Assembly (NCBI GenBank): GCA_964462515.1
Contig: CAYWXK010000003.1
Location: forward strand, 78,792-142,791
Source: CAYWXK01 sp964462515
Lineage (GTDB): Bacteria > Planctomycetota > Phycisphaerae > Sedimentisphaerales > Anaerobacaceae
Length of the DNA: 64,000 bases
Reading direction: 5' to 3'
The translations under genes and the position numbers were made by a program. Positions 54,771 to 63,914 of this stretch are shown here, piece by piece (position 1 is the stretch's first letter; each line of letters starts with the position of its first letter). Under the pieces are notes generated by a model. That model had not been told where the DNA came from, searched no databases, and was given only the letters and a program-made list of their open reading frames with translations.

Positions 54771-54809
54771 TCTGAACTCTGGAATTTGAAATCTTAAATC
54801 TGAAATAAA

Positions 54810-55307
54810 ATGCGTTGGTTACGATTTGCATTGTTAATTCTTTTAGCCGCTATACTGCAGGCAAGCTTGTTTGCAGATGTGAATATCAAGCCGGATTTGC
54901 TGCTGATATTGCTGGTGTTTTTCGCCATTTATTGCAATATTCCGGATGCTATTATCACTTCTTTCACAATAGGTTTTGCCGCCGACCTCATTGGACCGGC
55001 GATGGGACCTCAGATGATTAGCTTTGGTCTGTTTGGAACAGCTCTGGCATATCTGCATCGTGTTATTGCGATAAGACCGGTCTCTTCCCAGTTGCTTGCA
55101 ATTTTTTTTACTGCGCTTTTTGCTGGAGGCCTATCTTATTTTTTGGCCGCCCTTAAGGGTCCAGCCGCGATGTCTTGGCGGGTTGTGCCAAATATATACA
55201 TCGTTCTTTTGGGAATTTCACTATACTCAAGTATCGTAGGACCGTTTTTGTTCTTGCCGGCAGGGTGGTGGATGCATATAAAAACAAATCGTCGCCGCCG
55301 AAGGTAA
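54810..55307 (+). CDS. mreD: Rod-shape-determining protein MreD
   Basis: 165 aa, about five membrane helices, MreD start pattern (ILLAAILQASLFADVNIKPD, short first helix and FADLIGP in GFAADLIGPAMGPQM). Preceded by a TCTGAAAT-type spacer repeat (about 54771-54806). Ends with a basic tail NRRRRR. Confidence 0.9.
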   Translation: MRWLRFALLILLAAILQASLFADVNIKPDLLLILLVFFAIYCNIPDAIITSFTIGFAADLIGPAMGPQMISFGLFGTALAYLHRVIAIRPVSSQLLAIFFTALFAGGLSYFLAALKGPAAMSWRVVPNIYIVLLGISLYSSIVGPFLFLPAGWWMHIKTNRRRRR

Positions 55308-55401
55308 TTAGGAAAAGCCCCCAAAGGGGGGAAATTAGCGTATAGCGGACGGCAGCTAAACGGTGAACGCTGCACGCTAAACGCTAATGGTTGGCAGGGA
55401 T

Positions 55402-57570
55402 ATGTACGACAAGCGAATCAAGATTTTCATAATCATAAGTGCGTTGTTCTCGCTGGCCTGTGTCCTGCGACTCGTGCAAATGCAGTTGCTTGGCAGCTCG
55501 TTTGTTCAGGATGAAATTGCACAGCTAAAAAATCAAAGGGGGGTGTCTTACCAGCTTGAAACGCTCAGGGGCAAAATTCTTGACCGGAACGGCAAATCGT
55601 TGGCTGCCGACCAACCGCATTTTCAACTGTGCATCAATTACAGGCTCAGTTGCTTTTTGGATAAACGGGTCCAAAAGGCCTACCGGCTCGCTGGTGAGCT
55701 AAAAACCGCTGCATCGCATAAAGCGAATCCTTCACTTCTCGATGCCCATAAGGGAATTCAGGATAAACTCGAAGATTTGGAGCAGGTAATCGAAAAGTGC
55801 ACGCGGTTCGGCCCCAAACGCAGCGAGATTGAAACTCGAATCACCCAGATAAACGAGAAAATATGGAATTGGCGGACATTTGTTGCCTGGATTAGAGCTG
55901 GCCCTGACCCCGCCATTCTCGAAAAATACGATAACATAAACAACATCCCATTATCCGAAGCAATTGCGGATTTCGAAAAAAAATTCCCAAGTGAGGACCA
56001 GCGTCTCCTGCTTACTAATAGAGTAGATGACCTTGTAGAAATGACCAAAGATTGGCCCTTGTTGGAATTGAGAACCGATGACGATGTATTCACCGCTCAA
56101 CTGGAGTTTATGGATGTCGATGGAGTTCAAATCCTGCCCAAAGGCCAAAGGTTCTACCCTTATGGCACTGTTGCTTCACAGGTAATAGGCTGGGTCGGAC
56201 TGGCAACAAAAGAAGAAGATAAAGAGCTTTTCGCAAATGATAAATTATCAAGTTACCTCGATGGAGAGGTCTGCGGCAGAGAAGATGGCATTGAATACGT
56301 TTGTGAAACTATCCTTCGCGGCAGGCGAGGCGAGGTAATCTATGACATAGACAAAGAGGTCGTAAGCAAGACCGAAACCAGGTTCGGCAAAGACATTTAT
56401 TTGACAATCGATATCAAGCTTCAAAAAAGAGTTGAAGAGTATCTGTCTAACGGGCAATTAAATCCCAATTACAAGGCTCCTTGTGCTGCGGTCGTAATCG
56501 ACGTCGCAACAGGCGACATTCTAACTTTGGTCTCGATGCCGGTTTTCAATTTGAACCAGGTCAGGGTCGATTATGCTGGCCTGGCCGGCGACCCCAACGA
56601 GCCGTTGCGTAATCGAGCAATCAATAAGCAATATCCGCCAGGTTCAGTTATTAAACCATTGATTCTTATTGCCGCCCTCGAATCCGGGAAAATCACTCCT
56701 GATGAAATTATTAGCTGCCCGGCTCAAAAAGCCCCGACTGGCTGGCCAAGCTGCTGGATATTCAATAGATACTCCTGGCTGGGCCACGACAACGAAGGCT
56801 CAAACAATGCTCACAACGCAACCAAGGGCAGTTGCAATGTCTATTTTTCTCGCCTCGCCGATAGAATCGAGCCGCTGGTTTTTCAGCAGTGGCTTTTTAA
56901 GTTTGGCTACGGTCACGTTGCGTCGCTCGTCGCTCGTGACACGTCTCTCGAGTCACGGGCCACGGGGCACGAGTCACGAGATCTGCGACAGACACAAGGG
57001 CAAATCTCTAACTTGCCTCCCAAGACAACGATTCAGCAATTTGAACAACTGCCGCCGCTCGAAGAAAGTGAGAGAAGATGGTTCGGCATAGGCCAGGGCA
57101 ATTTGCGCGTTACGCCCCTGCAGGTGGCAAACGTATATGCCGCCATCGCCAGAAATGGCGTATATAAATCGCCTCGACTTTTCTTCGCTCCTGTCATTAC
57201 GAGCGACGAGCGACGAGCGACGAGCGACGAGATTGACCTTGGCATCTCACCCCAGACACTGGCGACGGTCTATGATGGAATGTTCGCCGTTGTCAATGAG
57301 CAGGGCGGAACAGCCTACAAGGAATTTGCACATAGCGGCCTAACCGAGCAGGACGTGAAAGTTTATGGCAAGACCGGCTCAACAGAGCAACCCGACAATG
57401 CCTGGTTCGCAGGTTTTGCTGCTGACAGCACAAATCGCAAAATTGCCATTGCCGTTATTGTCGAAGGCGGCCAGCGCGGCTCAACCGACGCCGCTCCTTT
57501 AGCTTGTGACATCATCCAGTTTTGCATCGACGCCGGCTATATCGGCAAATCTATTCCAAAAACAGAATAA
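55402..57570 (+). CDS. mrdA: Penicillin-binding protein 2 (elongasome transpeptidase), with repeat inserts
   Basis: 722 aa from the ATG at 55402 (GGCAGGG upstream; another ATG at 55387). Single N-terminal membrane helix, dimerisation domain, and class B transpeptidase with Ser415-x-x-Lys418 (PPGSVIKPL), Ser477-Cys-Asn479 and Lys657-Thr-Gly (KTGST). It cross-links peptidoglycan during elongation. Two Arg/Ser/Glu-rich loops encoded by low-complexity repeats (56920-56991 and 57191-57231) interrupt the transpeptidase domain in frame. An unusual 100-residue insert (about 90-190) with coiled-coil character lies in the N-terminal half. The gene argues for a peptidoglycan wall. Confidence 0.94.
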   Translation: MYDKRIKIFIIISALFSLACVLRLVQMQLLGSSFVQDEIAQLKNQRGVSYQLETLRGKILDRNGKSLAADQPHFQLCINYRLSCFLDKRVQKAYRLAGELKTAASHKANPSLLDAHKGIQDKLEDLEQVIEKCTRFGPKRSEIETRITQINEKIWNWRTFVAWIRAGPDPAILEKYDNINNIPLSEAIADFEKKFPSEDQRLLLTNRVDDLVEMTKDWPLLELRTDDDVFTAQLEFMDVDGVQILPKGQRFYPYGTVASQVIGWVGLATKEEDKELFANDKLSSYLDGEVCGREDGIEYVCETILRGRRGEVIYDIDKEVVSKTETRFGKDIYLTIDIKLQKRVEEYLSNGQLNPNYKAPCAAVVIDVATGDILTLVSMPVFNLNQVRVDYAGLAGDPNEPLRNRAINKQYPPGSVIKPLILIAALESGKITPDEIISCPAQKAPTGWPSCWIFNRYSWLGHDNEGSNNAHNATKGSCNVYFSRLADRIEPLVFQQWLFKFGYGHVASLVARDTSLESRATGHESRDLRQTQGQISNLPPKTTIQQFEQLPPLEESERRWFGIGQGNLRVTPLQVANVYAAIARNGVYKSPRLFFAPVITSDERRATSDEIDLGISPQTLATVYDGMFAVVNEQGGTAYKEFAHSGLTEQDVKVYGKTGSTEQPDNAWFAGFAADSTNRKIAIAVIVEGGQRGSTDAAPLACDIIQFCIDAGYIGKSIPKTE
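56920..56991. repeat. In-frame CGTCGCTCGT/GAGTCACG repeat inside mrdA, insert 1
   Basis: CGTCGCTCGTCGCTCGTGAC is followed by runs of CTCGAGTCACGGGCCACGGG and ACGAGTCACGAG words. The two halves are partly complementary. It yields an ARDTSLESRATGHESRDL loop after the SCN motif region. Confidence 0.6.
57191..57231. repeat. In-frame (CGACGAG)n repeat inside mrdA, insert 2
   Basis: CTGTCATTAC then four GAGCGAC/GAGCGACGA units with a 7-8 base period. It begins with the same TGTCATT word as the spacer repeats. It encodes a short TSDERRATSDE loop before the KTG motif. Confidence 0.6.
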
Positions 57571-57713
57571 AAGGTGCTTCTACTCCCGGATTTACCGGAA
57601 ATCTTTTTTATTTCTCAAACAGAAATCCAACTATATAATAACCTATGAAATCTACGGCTAAAATTTATCCGTGTAAATTCGTGTTCATTCGTGATTAAAA
57701 AAGGAGAAAAAAA

Positions 57714-58523
57714 ATGTTCTGTCCAAAATGCAAAACACAAAATCCGGATAATGCCCAGTCCTGCTGGTTTTGTCACTCGGTATTAACGCCCGTTTCAGCA
57801 TCGGGTCCTTCTTCGAGTGTCAAAACGAGCGGCTTGGCAATCGCCGCACTTGTCCTCGGCATCCTCGCACCTTTTACCTGCTTTATTACATCAATACCGG
57901 CGATAGTCTTGGGCATAGCGGCATTAGTGAAAATCAGCAAGAGCGCAGGTCAGTTAAAAGGCAGCGGCCTTGCCATTACGGGAATAGTCATTCCTCCTGT
58001 GTTGCTGCCGGTTATAGGGCTAGTGATGGCAATTATGATGCCTGCATTAATAAGGACCAGAACAATTGCCTTCCAAATAGTATGTGGACAAAATCTGTCT
58101 GCCATCGGTAAGGCGACGCTTATCTATGCCAACGACAATAATGATATGTTCCCAACGCCGGCAAAATGGTGTGATTTGCTTGTTGAATACCAGAACGTTC
58201 CCAAACAGACGTTTGCCTGTACGGCTGCATTGATACAGTATCGCTCCGTTGACCAGTGCAATTTCGCTATGAACAAAAACGTAGAAAAGTTGGGTACAAA
58301 TGCCCCTCCTGGTATGGTCTTATTATTTGAGACCGCTCCTGGCTGGAACCAGGCCGGCGGACCCGAAATCCTGACCACCGACAATCACTGGGGTACCGGT
58401 TGTAATGTTCTCTTTGTGGATGGCCATGTGGAATTTATTAAGGCAGAATACCTCAACAATCTCAAATGGGACGCAGAGGTAGACCAAATACAACCACCTG
58501 AACCGACGCCGCTTCTACCATAA
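57714..58523 (+). CDS. Zinc-ribbon, DUF4190 and pilin-like C-terminal domain protein
   Basis: 269 aa. N-terminal zinc ribbon (MFCPKCKTQNPDNAQSCWFC), DUF4190-type double membrane helix region (about 38-110), then a type II prepilin-like globular part ending in NHWGTGCNVLFVDGHVEFI, the H-x-G-...-F-x-D-G-H pattern of planctomycete DUF1559-like proteins. AAAGGAG lies 8 bases before the ATG. Probably membrane-bound; function unknown. Confidence 0.8.
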   Translation: MFCPKCKTQNPDNAQSCWFCHSVLTPVSASGPSSSVKTSGLAIAALVLGILAPFTCFITSIPAIVLGIAALVKISKSAGQLKGSGLAITGIVIPPVLLPVIGLVMAIMMPALIRTRTIAFQIVCGQNLSAIGKATLIYANDNNDMFPTPAKWCDLLVEYQNVPKQTFACTAALIQYRSVDQCNFAMNKNVEKLGTNAPPGMVLLFETAPGWNQAGGPEILTTDNHWGTGCNVLFVDGHVEFIKAEYLNNLKWDAEVDQIQPPEPTPLLP

Positions 58524-58570
58524 AAAGGTTTCCTTGATAATGCCTTTTCTAAAAAATAAATATCAATTTT

Positions 58571-58683
58571 TGTCATTGCGAGGGAGTCCCGCACCAATTG
58601 TTCGCACGACTGCGTCCAAACTCGAAATTTTTGTGAAGACTCTAACAAATGGTCAATAGGTGCGGGACGACCGAAGCAATCTG
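58571..58683. repeat. TGTCATTGCGAG...GCAATCT spacer repeat, copy 3
   Basis: 113 bases. Left arm GGGAGTCCCGCACCAATTGT, right arm GGTGCGGGACGAC, ends TGTCATTGCGAG and GAAGCAATCT. Closely related to 26633-26780 at the ends but with a different interior. Lies in the 316-base spacer before the S46 peptidase gene. Confidence 0.75.
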
Positions 58684-58839
58684 GAGTATGTCAACAGTCC
58701 CGAAAACGGGAATATAGTTATTTCCAAATAAATATTATGTCTGGTTTATTCGGCAATTTTTAACTGCAATTGTTATTATATACAGAATGAATGTGCATCG
58801 ACTTATGGTGAACAAGATATGGAATCAGGAGAGCAAAAT

Positions 58840-60927
58840 ATGAGAACGACATTCAAGCAGCTTGTGGTTATGTTTATTATCACCAGCGTTAGCATTCCCG
58901 CAAATGCCGATGAGGGTATGTGGCTTTACGATGATGCACCATATCAACTGCTGAAGGATAAATACAGTTTTGGACCGACCCCTGCCTGGCTGGAGCACAT
59001 TCAAAAATCTTCGGTTCGGTTTAACAGCGGCGGCTCCGGCTCTTTCGTGTCCGAGGATGGCCTGATTATTTCAAACCACCACGTAGGCGCGGACGCACTA
59101 CAAAAGTTCAGCGACGCCAAACACAATTACTATCGCGATGGATTCTATGCCCGAACCCGAAAAGAAGAAAAACAGTGCCTGGATCTGGAGCTGAATGTGC
59201 TTATCAGCATCGAAGACGTGACGGACAAGGTCAACGCTGCGGTCAAACCCGACATAAATGCCGAGGATGCCTTCGTTGCCCGCCGTGCGGCTATGGCAGA
59301 GATTGAAAAGGAATCCCTCGAAAAAACAGGATTGCGAAGCGACGTGGTCACGCTGTATCAAGGCGGGAAATACCATTTATACCGTTTCAAGAAATATACT
59401 GATGTGCGTTTGGTGTTTGCTCCGGAACAGCAGATAGCTTTTTTCGGCGGAGACCCTGATAATTTCGAATATCCTCGTTTCGACCTCGACATTTGCCTAT
59501 TTCGCGCCTACGAAAACGGCAGGCCGGCCAAAGTCGAGCATTACCTGAAATGGAGCAGCAGGGGAGTGAGTGAAGGAGACCTGGTATTCGTTTCGGGGCA
59601 TCCGGGCAACACAAGCCGCCAGCTAACGATGGCCGAATTGGAATACCTGCGAGACCAATCTTTTCCTTATGTTTTGCAGCGGCTGAACGGCCTGGAGGTG
59701 ATGCTGCTGTCCTTTAGTGCGCGAAGCGAAGAAAACGCCCGCCGCGCTAAAGATACCCTGTTTGGCGTTCAGAACAGCCGCAAGGCACGGGAGGGTATGT
59801 TCGCCGGTTTAATGGACCCCTTGCTTATGAAACAAAAGCAGAATGCCGAACAGGCATTGCGCGCCACAGTAACCCAGGACCCAAATGCACAAGAAGCGCT
59901 ATCATCCTGGGACCGCATCGCCGAAGCCCAGCTGGTTTCAGCCCGCAGCGCTCAGCAGTATAACTTGCTCGAAGGAGCCCATGCCTTCAACAGCACTCTC
60001 TTTCACATTGCCCGGACGATTATGCGTGCTGTGGAAGAAAAAACCAAGCCCAGCGGCGAGCGCCTGCGCGAATTCCGGGATTCCAACCTTGAGTCCCTTG
60101 AATTCCAGTTATTTTCAGAAGAACCTATCTATGACGATTTTGAGCAGGTCAAACTGACTGATTCTCTGACCTGGCTGGCCAAGCAATTGGGCTATTCCAA
60201 TCCGTTGGTTCAGAAGGTTCTGGCAGGCAGGCCGCCCCAGAACCGTGCGGCCGAGCTGGTCCTGGGAACCAAATTGAAGGATGTGGTGCTTCGCAGAAAA
60301 CTTTATACAGGAACAATTGACGAGGTCGAAGCCGCAAATGACCCTATGATTGAGCTGGCTCGACTGGTTGACGCTGAGGCGCGTGCCATGCGAAAGATAA
60401 TCGAAACGCAGGATGAGATTAAGCGCCAGGCCCATGCGAAGATTGCCCAGGCCAGGTTTGCCCTCGAGAAAACCGGTTCATATCCTGATGCAACTTTTAC
60501 ATTGCGGCTGGCGTTCGGCACTGTTAAGGGCTATGAAGAAAATGGTCAAGCGATTCCTTTTCAAACCACCTTTGCAGGTCTCTACGGGCGGGCGGCTGCA
60601 CACCATTATAAACCGCCGTTTGACCTGCCCAGGCGATGGATTGACCGGAAAAATAAACTCAATTTGCACACCCCGTTCAATTTCGTCTCCACCGCAGACA
60701 TCATTGGCGGCAATTCGGGCAGCCCTGTCGTCAATCGGCAGGGCGAGTTTGTCGGCATCATTTTCGACGGCAATATTCAATCGTTGGTGCTTGACTTTGC
60801 TTACACAGACATCCAGGCACGAGCCGTCTCCGTCAATTCTCAGGCAATCATCGAGGCCCTGCGGAAGGTCTATGGCGCCGCTGAGCTGGCCGATGAGCTG
60901 GTTGGAAAAAAACGACCCCTTATGTAA
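58840..60927 (+). CDS. S46 family dipeptidyl-peptidase (DPP7/DPP11-like)
   Basis: 695 aa from the ATG at 58840 (GGAG about 6 bases upstream). Signal peptide to about residue 23 (ANADEG). S46 features: GMWLYDD start of the mature chain, His in IISNHHVG (80-81), catalytic Ser626 in GGNSGSPVVN. The residue 18 after Ser626 is Gly644 (FDGN), as in DPP7, which prefers hydrophobic P1, rather than the Arg of DPP11, which prefers acidic P1. Removes N-terminal dipeptides from exported or captured peptides in the periplasm. The specificity call is inference. Confidence 0.92.
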   Translation: MRTTFKQLVVMFIITSVSIPANADEGMWLYDDAPYQLLKDKYSFGPTPAWLEHIQKSSVRFNSGGSGSFVSEDGLIISNHHVGADALQKFSDAKHNYYRDGFYARTRKEEKQCLDLELNVLISIEDVTDKVNAAVKPDINAEDAFVARRAAMAEIEKESLEKTGLRSDVVTLYQGGKYHLYRFKKYTDVRLVFAPEQQIAFFGGDPDNFEYPRFDLDICLFRAYENGRPAKVEHYLKWSSRGVSEGDLVFVSGHPGNTSRQLTMAELEYLRDQSFPYVLQRLNGLEVMLLSFSARSEENARRAKDTLFGVQNSRKAREGMFAGLMDPLLMKQKQNAEQALRATVTQDPNAQEALSSWDRIAEAQLVSARSAQQYNLLEGAHAFNSTLFHIARTIMRAVEEKTKPSGERLREFRDSNLESLEFQLFSEEPIYDDFEQVKLTDSLTWLAKQLGYSNPLVQKVLAGRPPQNRAAELVLGTKLKDVVLRRKLYTGTIDEVEAANDPMIELARLVDAEARAMRKIIETQDEIKRQAHAKIAQARFALEKTGSYPDATFTLRLAFGTVKGYEENGQAIPFQTTFAGLYGRAAAHHYKPPFDLPRRWIDRKNKLNLHTPFNFVSTADIIGGNSGSPVVNRQGEFVGIIFDGNIQSLVLDFAYTDIQARAVSVNSQAIIEALRKVYGAAELADELVGKKRPLM

Positions 60928-60993
60928 TACCGATTGTTATAAGTTTATGCGCTGTTGATTTGAATTTTATGAGAAGACGCTCATTACATTTTT

Positions 60994-61050
60994 AGCCCGC
61001 CGTTTTATCGTCAAGATGCCTGACGGCACGGCGGGTTTGAATTTTTTTTA
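60994..61050 (+). terminator. Probable terminator after the S46 peptidase gene
   Basis: CCCGCCG and its complement CGGCGGG bracket a 27-base loop, followed by TTTGAATTTTTTTT. Lies about 70 bases after the stop codon. To 61270 the spacer holds no other clear feature. Confidence 0.6.
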
Positions 61051-61273
61051 TTCAATCAGGGAAAACCAACAATATGTAGCACATTCACTTCTTGCAATTG
61101 GCATAAGATGTCGATTGAACTGATATATTGGTGGATCTGAGCGGTATGGGCTCGACTCTCTATCCGAGTCTGCTCGATCTTCCCTGAGAGAGACTCGATT
61201 TCTGCCTTGAGAGAAATGATTCGGGATCTTCCGGCGGGGAATCGACCTAGCTCACCTGAACCGGCCGCGTGAG

Positions 61274-62324
61274 GTGGCTATGAACTCCCAGAACCCGAAG
61301 TCTCGGCCGGTGACAGGTGCAGCGCCGGGTTAGGCGGTTCAGCCACGACGCGGTCGCGCCAGGACAAGTTCGCGGCCCCGTATCGCCACACCAGCCAGAC
61401 CGCGATGACCACGTAGAGCAGCCCGGCAATCAGGTCCTCTCGCAGCCAGCCTGCAGAGTCGGGGCCGGCGAACAGGCTCGCCGAGGCATCGATTGCCCCG
61501 TGTAGCAGCACGACGGCTAACAGGCTTCCTCCAGTTGAATTGTAAACCCAGGTAAAGATGAGGGACAGCACGATTACCTTGGGGACGAATTCCGCCAGGT
61601 CCGATGGCGTAAAGGCGAAGAAGTTCGGGAAGTGCCAGAACGCCCACACCAACCCGATGATGAGGCTACTGACGAGGGCCGAGTAACGGCGCTGGAGGTG
61701 AGGCAGGGCGAACCCGCGCCAGCCGATTTCCTCGAACAGCCCCGGCCCGATCATGCCTGCGCCGATCACCGCGCTGTAAAGGTAATCGGACCACCCTTCC
61801 CACTGCAGGGGTGGAACAGCGACACCGAGCGCGGCCAGGATTTTGACCGGAAGGACGACGACTCCGAGCGGGAGGAGCAAGCAGACGGCCAGCACCGGCC
61901 ACGCCCGCCCGACCGACCAGGGGCAGAGTCGCAAAGCGAGCCGCCGGACGCCCGGGAGGCCGTACAGAAAGAGGGTCATGAGCAGGCTGGCGAGACACGG
62001 CCCCGCCCAAAGGACGTAGGGGGCGTAGGGCAACCAGGGCAGTGTCTGTGAGTTTATGGGCGTGCCGCCCGGAAGGCGACGAAATGCGAGGAAATTCACG
62101 CACATCCCGACGCCCGTGATCACATAGGCGAACACGAAAAACCACAGCACTGAAGAACATGACCGCCGCATACTCGCTCCTCCGCCTAACAATTATTCAA
62201 CGAGCCGCCCGTTCGTATATTGAACCAGGCAACGCCGACTGGTTAACCGTCTCATCTGGGATTTCCCATATAACCCTGTATATTCTTGCTCAGCTACACC
62301 GCTGAGCCTCGTTTCCAATAGAAT
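61274..62324. repeat. Tandem duplication unit A (1051 bp) with CAAX protease gene
   Basis: The sequence from GTGGCTATGAACTCCCAGAA to CGTTTCCAATAGAAT recurs at 62714-63914, with abrupt loss of similarity outside both ends. The unit is visibly richer in G+C in its coding part than the rest of the window. The two units are in the same orientation, separated by 389 unrelated bases. Confidence 0.9.
61278..62171 (-). CDS. CPBP family intramembrane glutamic endopeptidase (CAAX protease), copy A
   Basis: 297 aa from the ATG at 62171 (GGAGGAGC upstream). Multi-pass membrane protein with motif 1 EEIGWRG (Glu147, Glu148, Arg152), motif 2 GLVWAFWHFP (His180) and motif 3 LLHGAIDAS (His224). CPBP enzymes process membrane-bound substrates or immunity peptides, and bacterial roles vary. 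The C-terminal tail ends NPALHLSPAETSGSGSS. High G+C and the duplication suggest horizontal origin. Confidence 0.92.
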   Translation of the reverse strand: MRRSCSSVLWFFVFAYVITGVGMCVNFLAFRRLPGGTPINSQTLPWLPYAPYVLWAGPCLASLLMTLFLYGLPGVRRLALRLCPWSVGRAWPVLAVCLLLPLGVVVLPVKILAALGVAVPPLQWEGWSDYLYSAVIGAGMIGPGLFEEIGWRGFALPHLQRRYSALVSSLIIGLVWAFWHFPNFFAFTPSDLAEFVPKVIVLSLIFTWVYNSTGGSLLAVVLLHGAIDASASLFAGPDSAGWLREDLIAGLLYVVIAVWLVWRYGAANLSWRDRVVAEPPNPALHLSPAETSGSGSS

Positions 62325-62403
62325 CTGACATTTCCCATATCAAACGTTTGGCTACGCAGCCAAGCCATTGATACTGGTAATCTATGAAATTAAGTGAAAT
62401 TTG

Positions 62404-62601
62404 TCAATCGTGAAAACTACGTAGTTTTGAGGTAGATTTGAAAATTTCAGCCGAAAAATAGGGGGACTCTTTTTCTGTGCTCTCTTCTGCCAAGGCGGCA
62501 AGTAGTCTGCTGGCGGTTTCAGGGGGAAACGCATGCCATTCGTTAAAAAAAACGGTAGTTGTATCTATTCCTAAAAAAGTTGGATGTTTGAAAGAGCACC
62601 G
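62404..62601 (-). pseudogene. Orphan C-terminal coding fragment between the duplicated units
   Basis: A 65-codon open stretch on the - strand reads like a protein terminus: TTVFFNEWHAFPPETASRLL, then AALAEESTEKESPYFSAEIF and a stop. It has no start codon with a ribosome site and no partner nearby. Possibly the tail of a gene broken by the duplication or insertion. Low confidence. Confidence 0.3.
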
Positions 62602-62713
62602 TTAGTCTCCGGTCTAAAGTTGTATATGCATTTTTGCTCAAATAGGCAGCTCCTATGGCTTTTAGACTTGGCAAAGTCAACCGCAGAACCTGCTCTAGCC
62701 ATATTTTAATATA

Positions 62714-63914
62714 GTGGCTATGAACTCCCAGAACCTGAAGTCTCGGATGGTGACAGGTGCAGCGCCGGGTTAGGCGGTTCAGCTACGACGCGGTCGCGCC
62801 AGGACAAGTTCGTGGCCCCGTATCGCCACACCAGCCAGACCGCGATGACCACGTAGAGCAGCCCCGTAATCACGCCCCTTGGCAGTGAGCCTCCAGCGTC
62901 GCCGCCGGCGAACAGCTTCCCCGGGGCAATAGTCGCCCCGTGTAGCACCACGACGGCGAACAGGCTTCCGCCAGTCGAATTGTAAACCCAGGTATAGATG
63001 ACGGACATCACGATTCCCATGGGGACGAATACCGCGAGCATCGTTGGCGTAAAGAAGAAGAAGTTCGGGAAGTGCCAGAACGCCCACACCAACCCGATGA
63101 TGAGGCTACTGACGAGGGCCGAGTAACGGCGCTGGAGGTGAGGCAGGGCGAACCCGCGCCAGCCGATTTCCTCGAACAGCCCCGGCCCGATCATGCCTGC
63201 GCCGATCACCGCGCTGTAAAGGTAATTCGGCCACCCTTCCCACCGCAGGTGTGGAACAGCGACACCGAGCGCGGCCAGGATTTTGACCGGCAGGACCGCG
63301 ACTCCGAGGGGGAGGAGCAAGCAGACGGCCAGCACCGGCCATCCCTGACCAAGTAACCAGGGGCGCAGTTTGGAGGTCAACCGCCTGATGCCCGCGACGC
63401 CCTGCAGGCACAGGACGATCAGGAGGCCGACGACACTCGCCAGGACGACGACTTCGAGCCACGGCAGCAAGCACACGACCAGCACCAGCCACGCCCCGCC
63501 GACCGACCAGGGACCGAGTCCAGAGACGAGCCGCCGGACGCCCGGGAGGCCATACAGGAAGAGGGTCATGAGCAGGCTGGCGAGACACGGCCCCGACCAG
63601 AGGACATAGGAGGCATAGGGCAGCCAGGGCATTGTCTGTGAGTTTATTTCCGTGGCGCCCGGAAGCGGACGCAAGGCGAGGAAATTCACGCACATCCCGA
63701 CGCCCGTGATCACATAGGCGAACACGAAAAACCACAGCACTGAAGAACATGACCGCCGCATACTCGCTCCTCCGCCTAACAATTATTCAACGAGCCGCCC
63801 GTTCGTATATTGAACCAGGCAACGCCGACTGGTTAACCGTCTCATCTGGGATTTCCCATATAACCCTGTATATTCTTGCTCAGCTACACCGCTGAGCCTC
63901 GTTTCCAATAGAAT
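62714..63914. repeat. Tandem duplication unit B (1201 bp) with CAAX protease gene
   Basis: Second copy of the unit at 61274-62324, about 150 bases longer owing to an in-frame internal segment in the protease gene. The 5' flanks (62172-62324 and 63762-63914) are essentially identical, while the coding parts differ at scattered sites. Right of 63914 the sequence is A/T-rich to the window edge with no feature. Confidence 0.9.
62718..63761 (-). CDS. CPBP family intramembrane glutamic endopeptidase (CAAX protease), copy B
   Basis: 347 aa from the ATG at 63761, same ribosome site as copy A. Motifs EEIGWRG, WAFWHFP and VVLHGATIA are retained. It is 50 residues longer than copy A: the stretch GVRRLVSGLGPWSVGGAWLV is followed by a diverged second version GIRRLTSKLRPWLLGQGWPV, so a membrane-helix segment has been repeated. 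Extra helices could alter topology; the C-terminal motifs are still in order. Confidence 0.92.
   Translation of the reverse strand: MRRSCSSVLWFFVFAYVITGVGMCVNFLALRPLPGATEINSQTMPWLPYASYVLWSGPCLASLLMTLFLYGLPGVRRLVSGLGPWSVGGAWLVLVVCLLPWLEVVVLASVVGLLIVLCLQGVAGIRRLTSKLRPWLLGQGWPVLAVCLLLPLGVAVLPVKILAALGVAVPHLRWEGWPNYLYSAVIGAGMIGPGLFEEIGWRGFALPHLQRRYSALVSSLIIGLVWAFWHFPNFFFFTPTMLAVFVPMGIVMSVIYTWVYNSTGGSLFAVVVLHGATIAPGKLFAGGDAGGSLPRGVITGLLYVVIAVWLVWRYGATNLSWRDRVVAEPPNPALHLSPSETSGSGSS

Noticed and set aside
61060..61262. Open frame on the - strand with a coiled-coil-like pattern (SLKAEIESLSGKIEQTR).
   Set aside because: No start codon with a ribosome site, overlaps the likely terminator region, and no family resemblance; left as spacer.
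61315..62195. GTTAGGC and GCCTAAC motifs around the CAAX genes that look like integron attC core sites.
   Set aside because: The paired cores that would bound one attC site are several hundred bases apart with no foldable arms, and no integron integrase is seen, so a cassette array is not supported.
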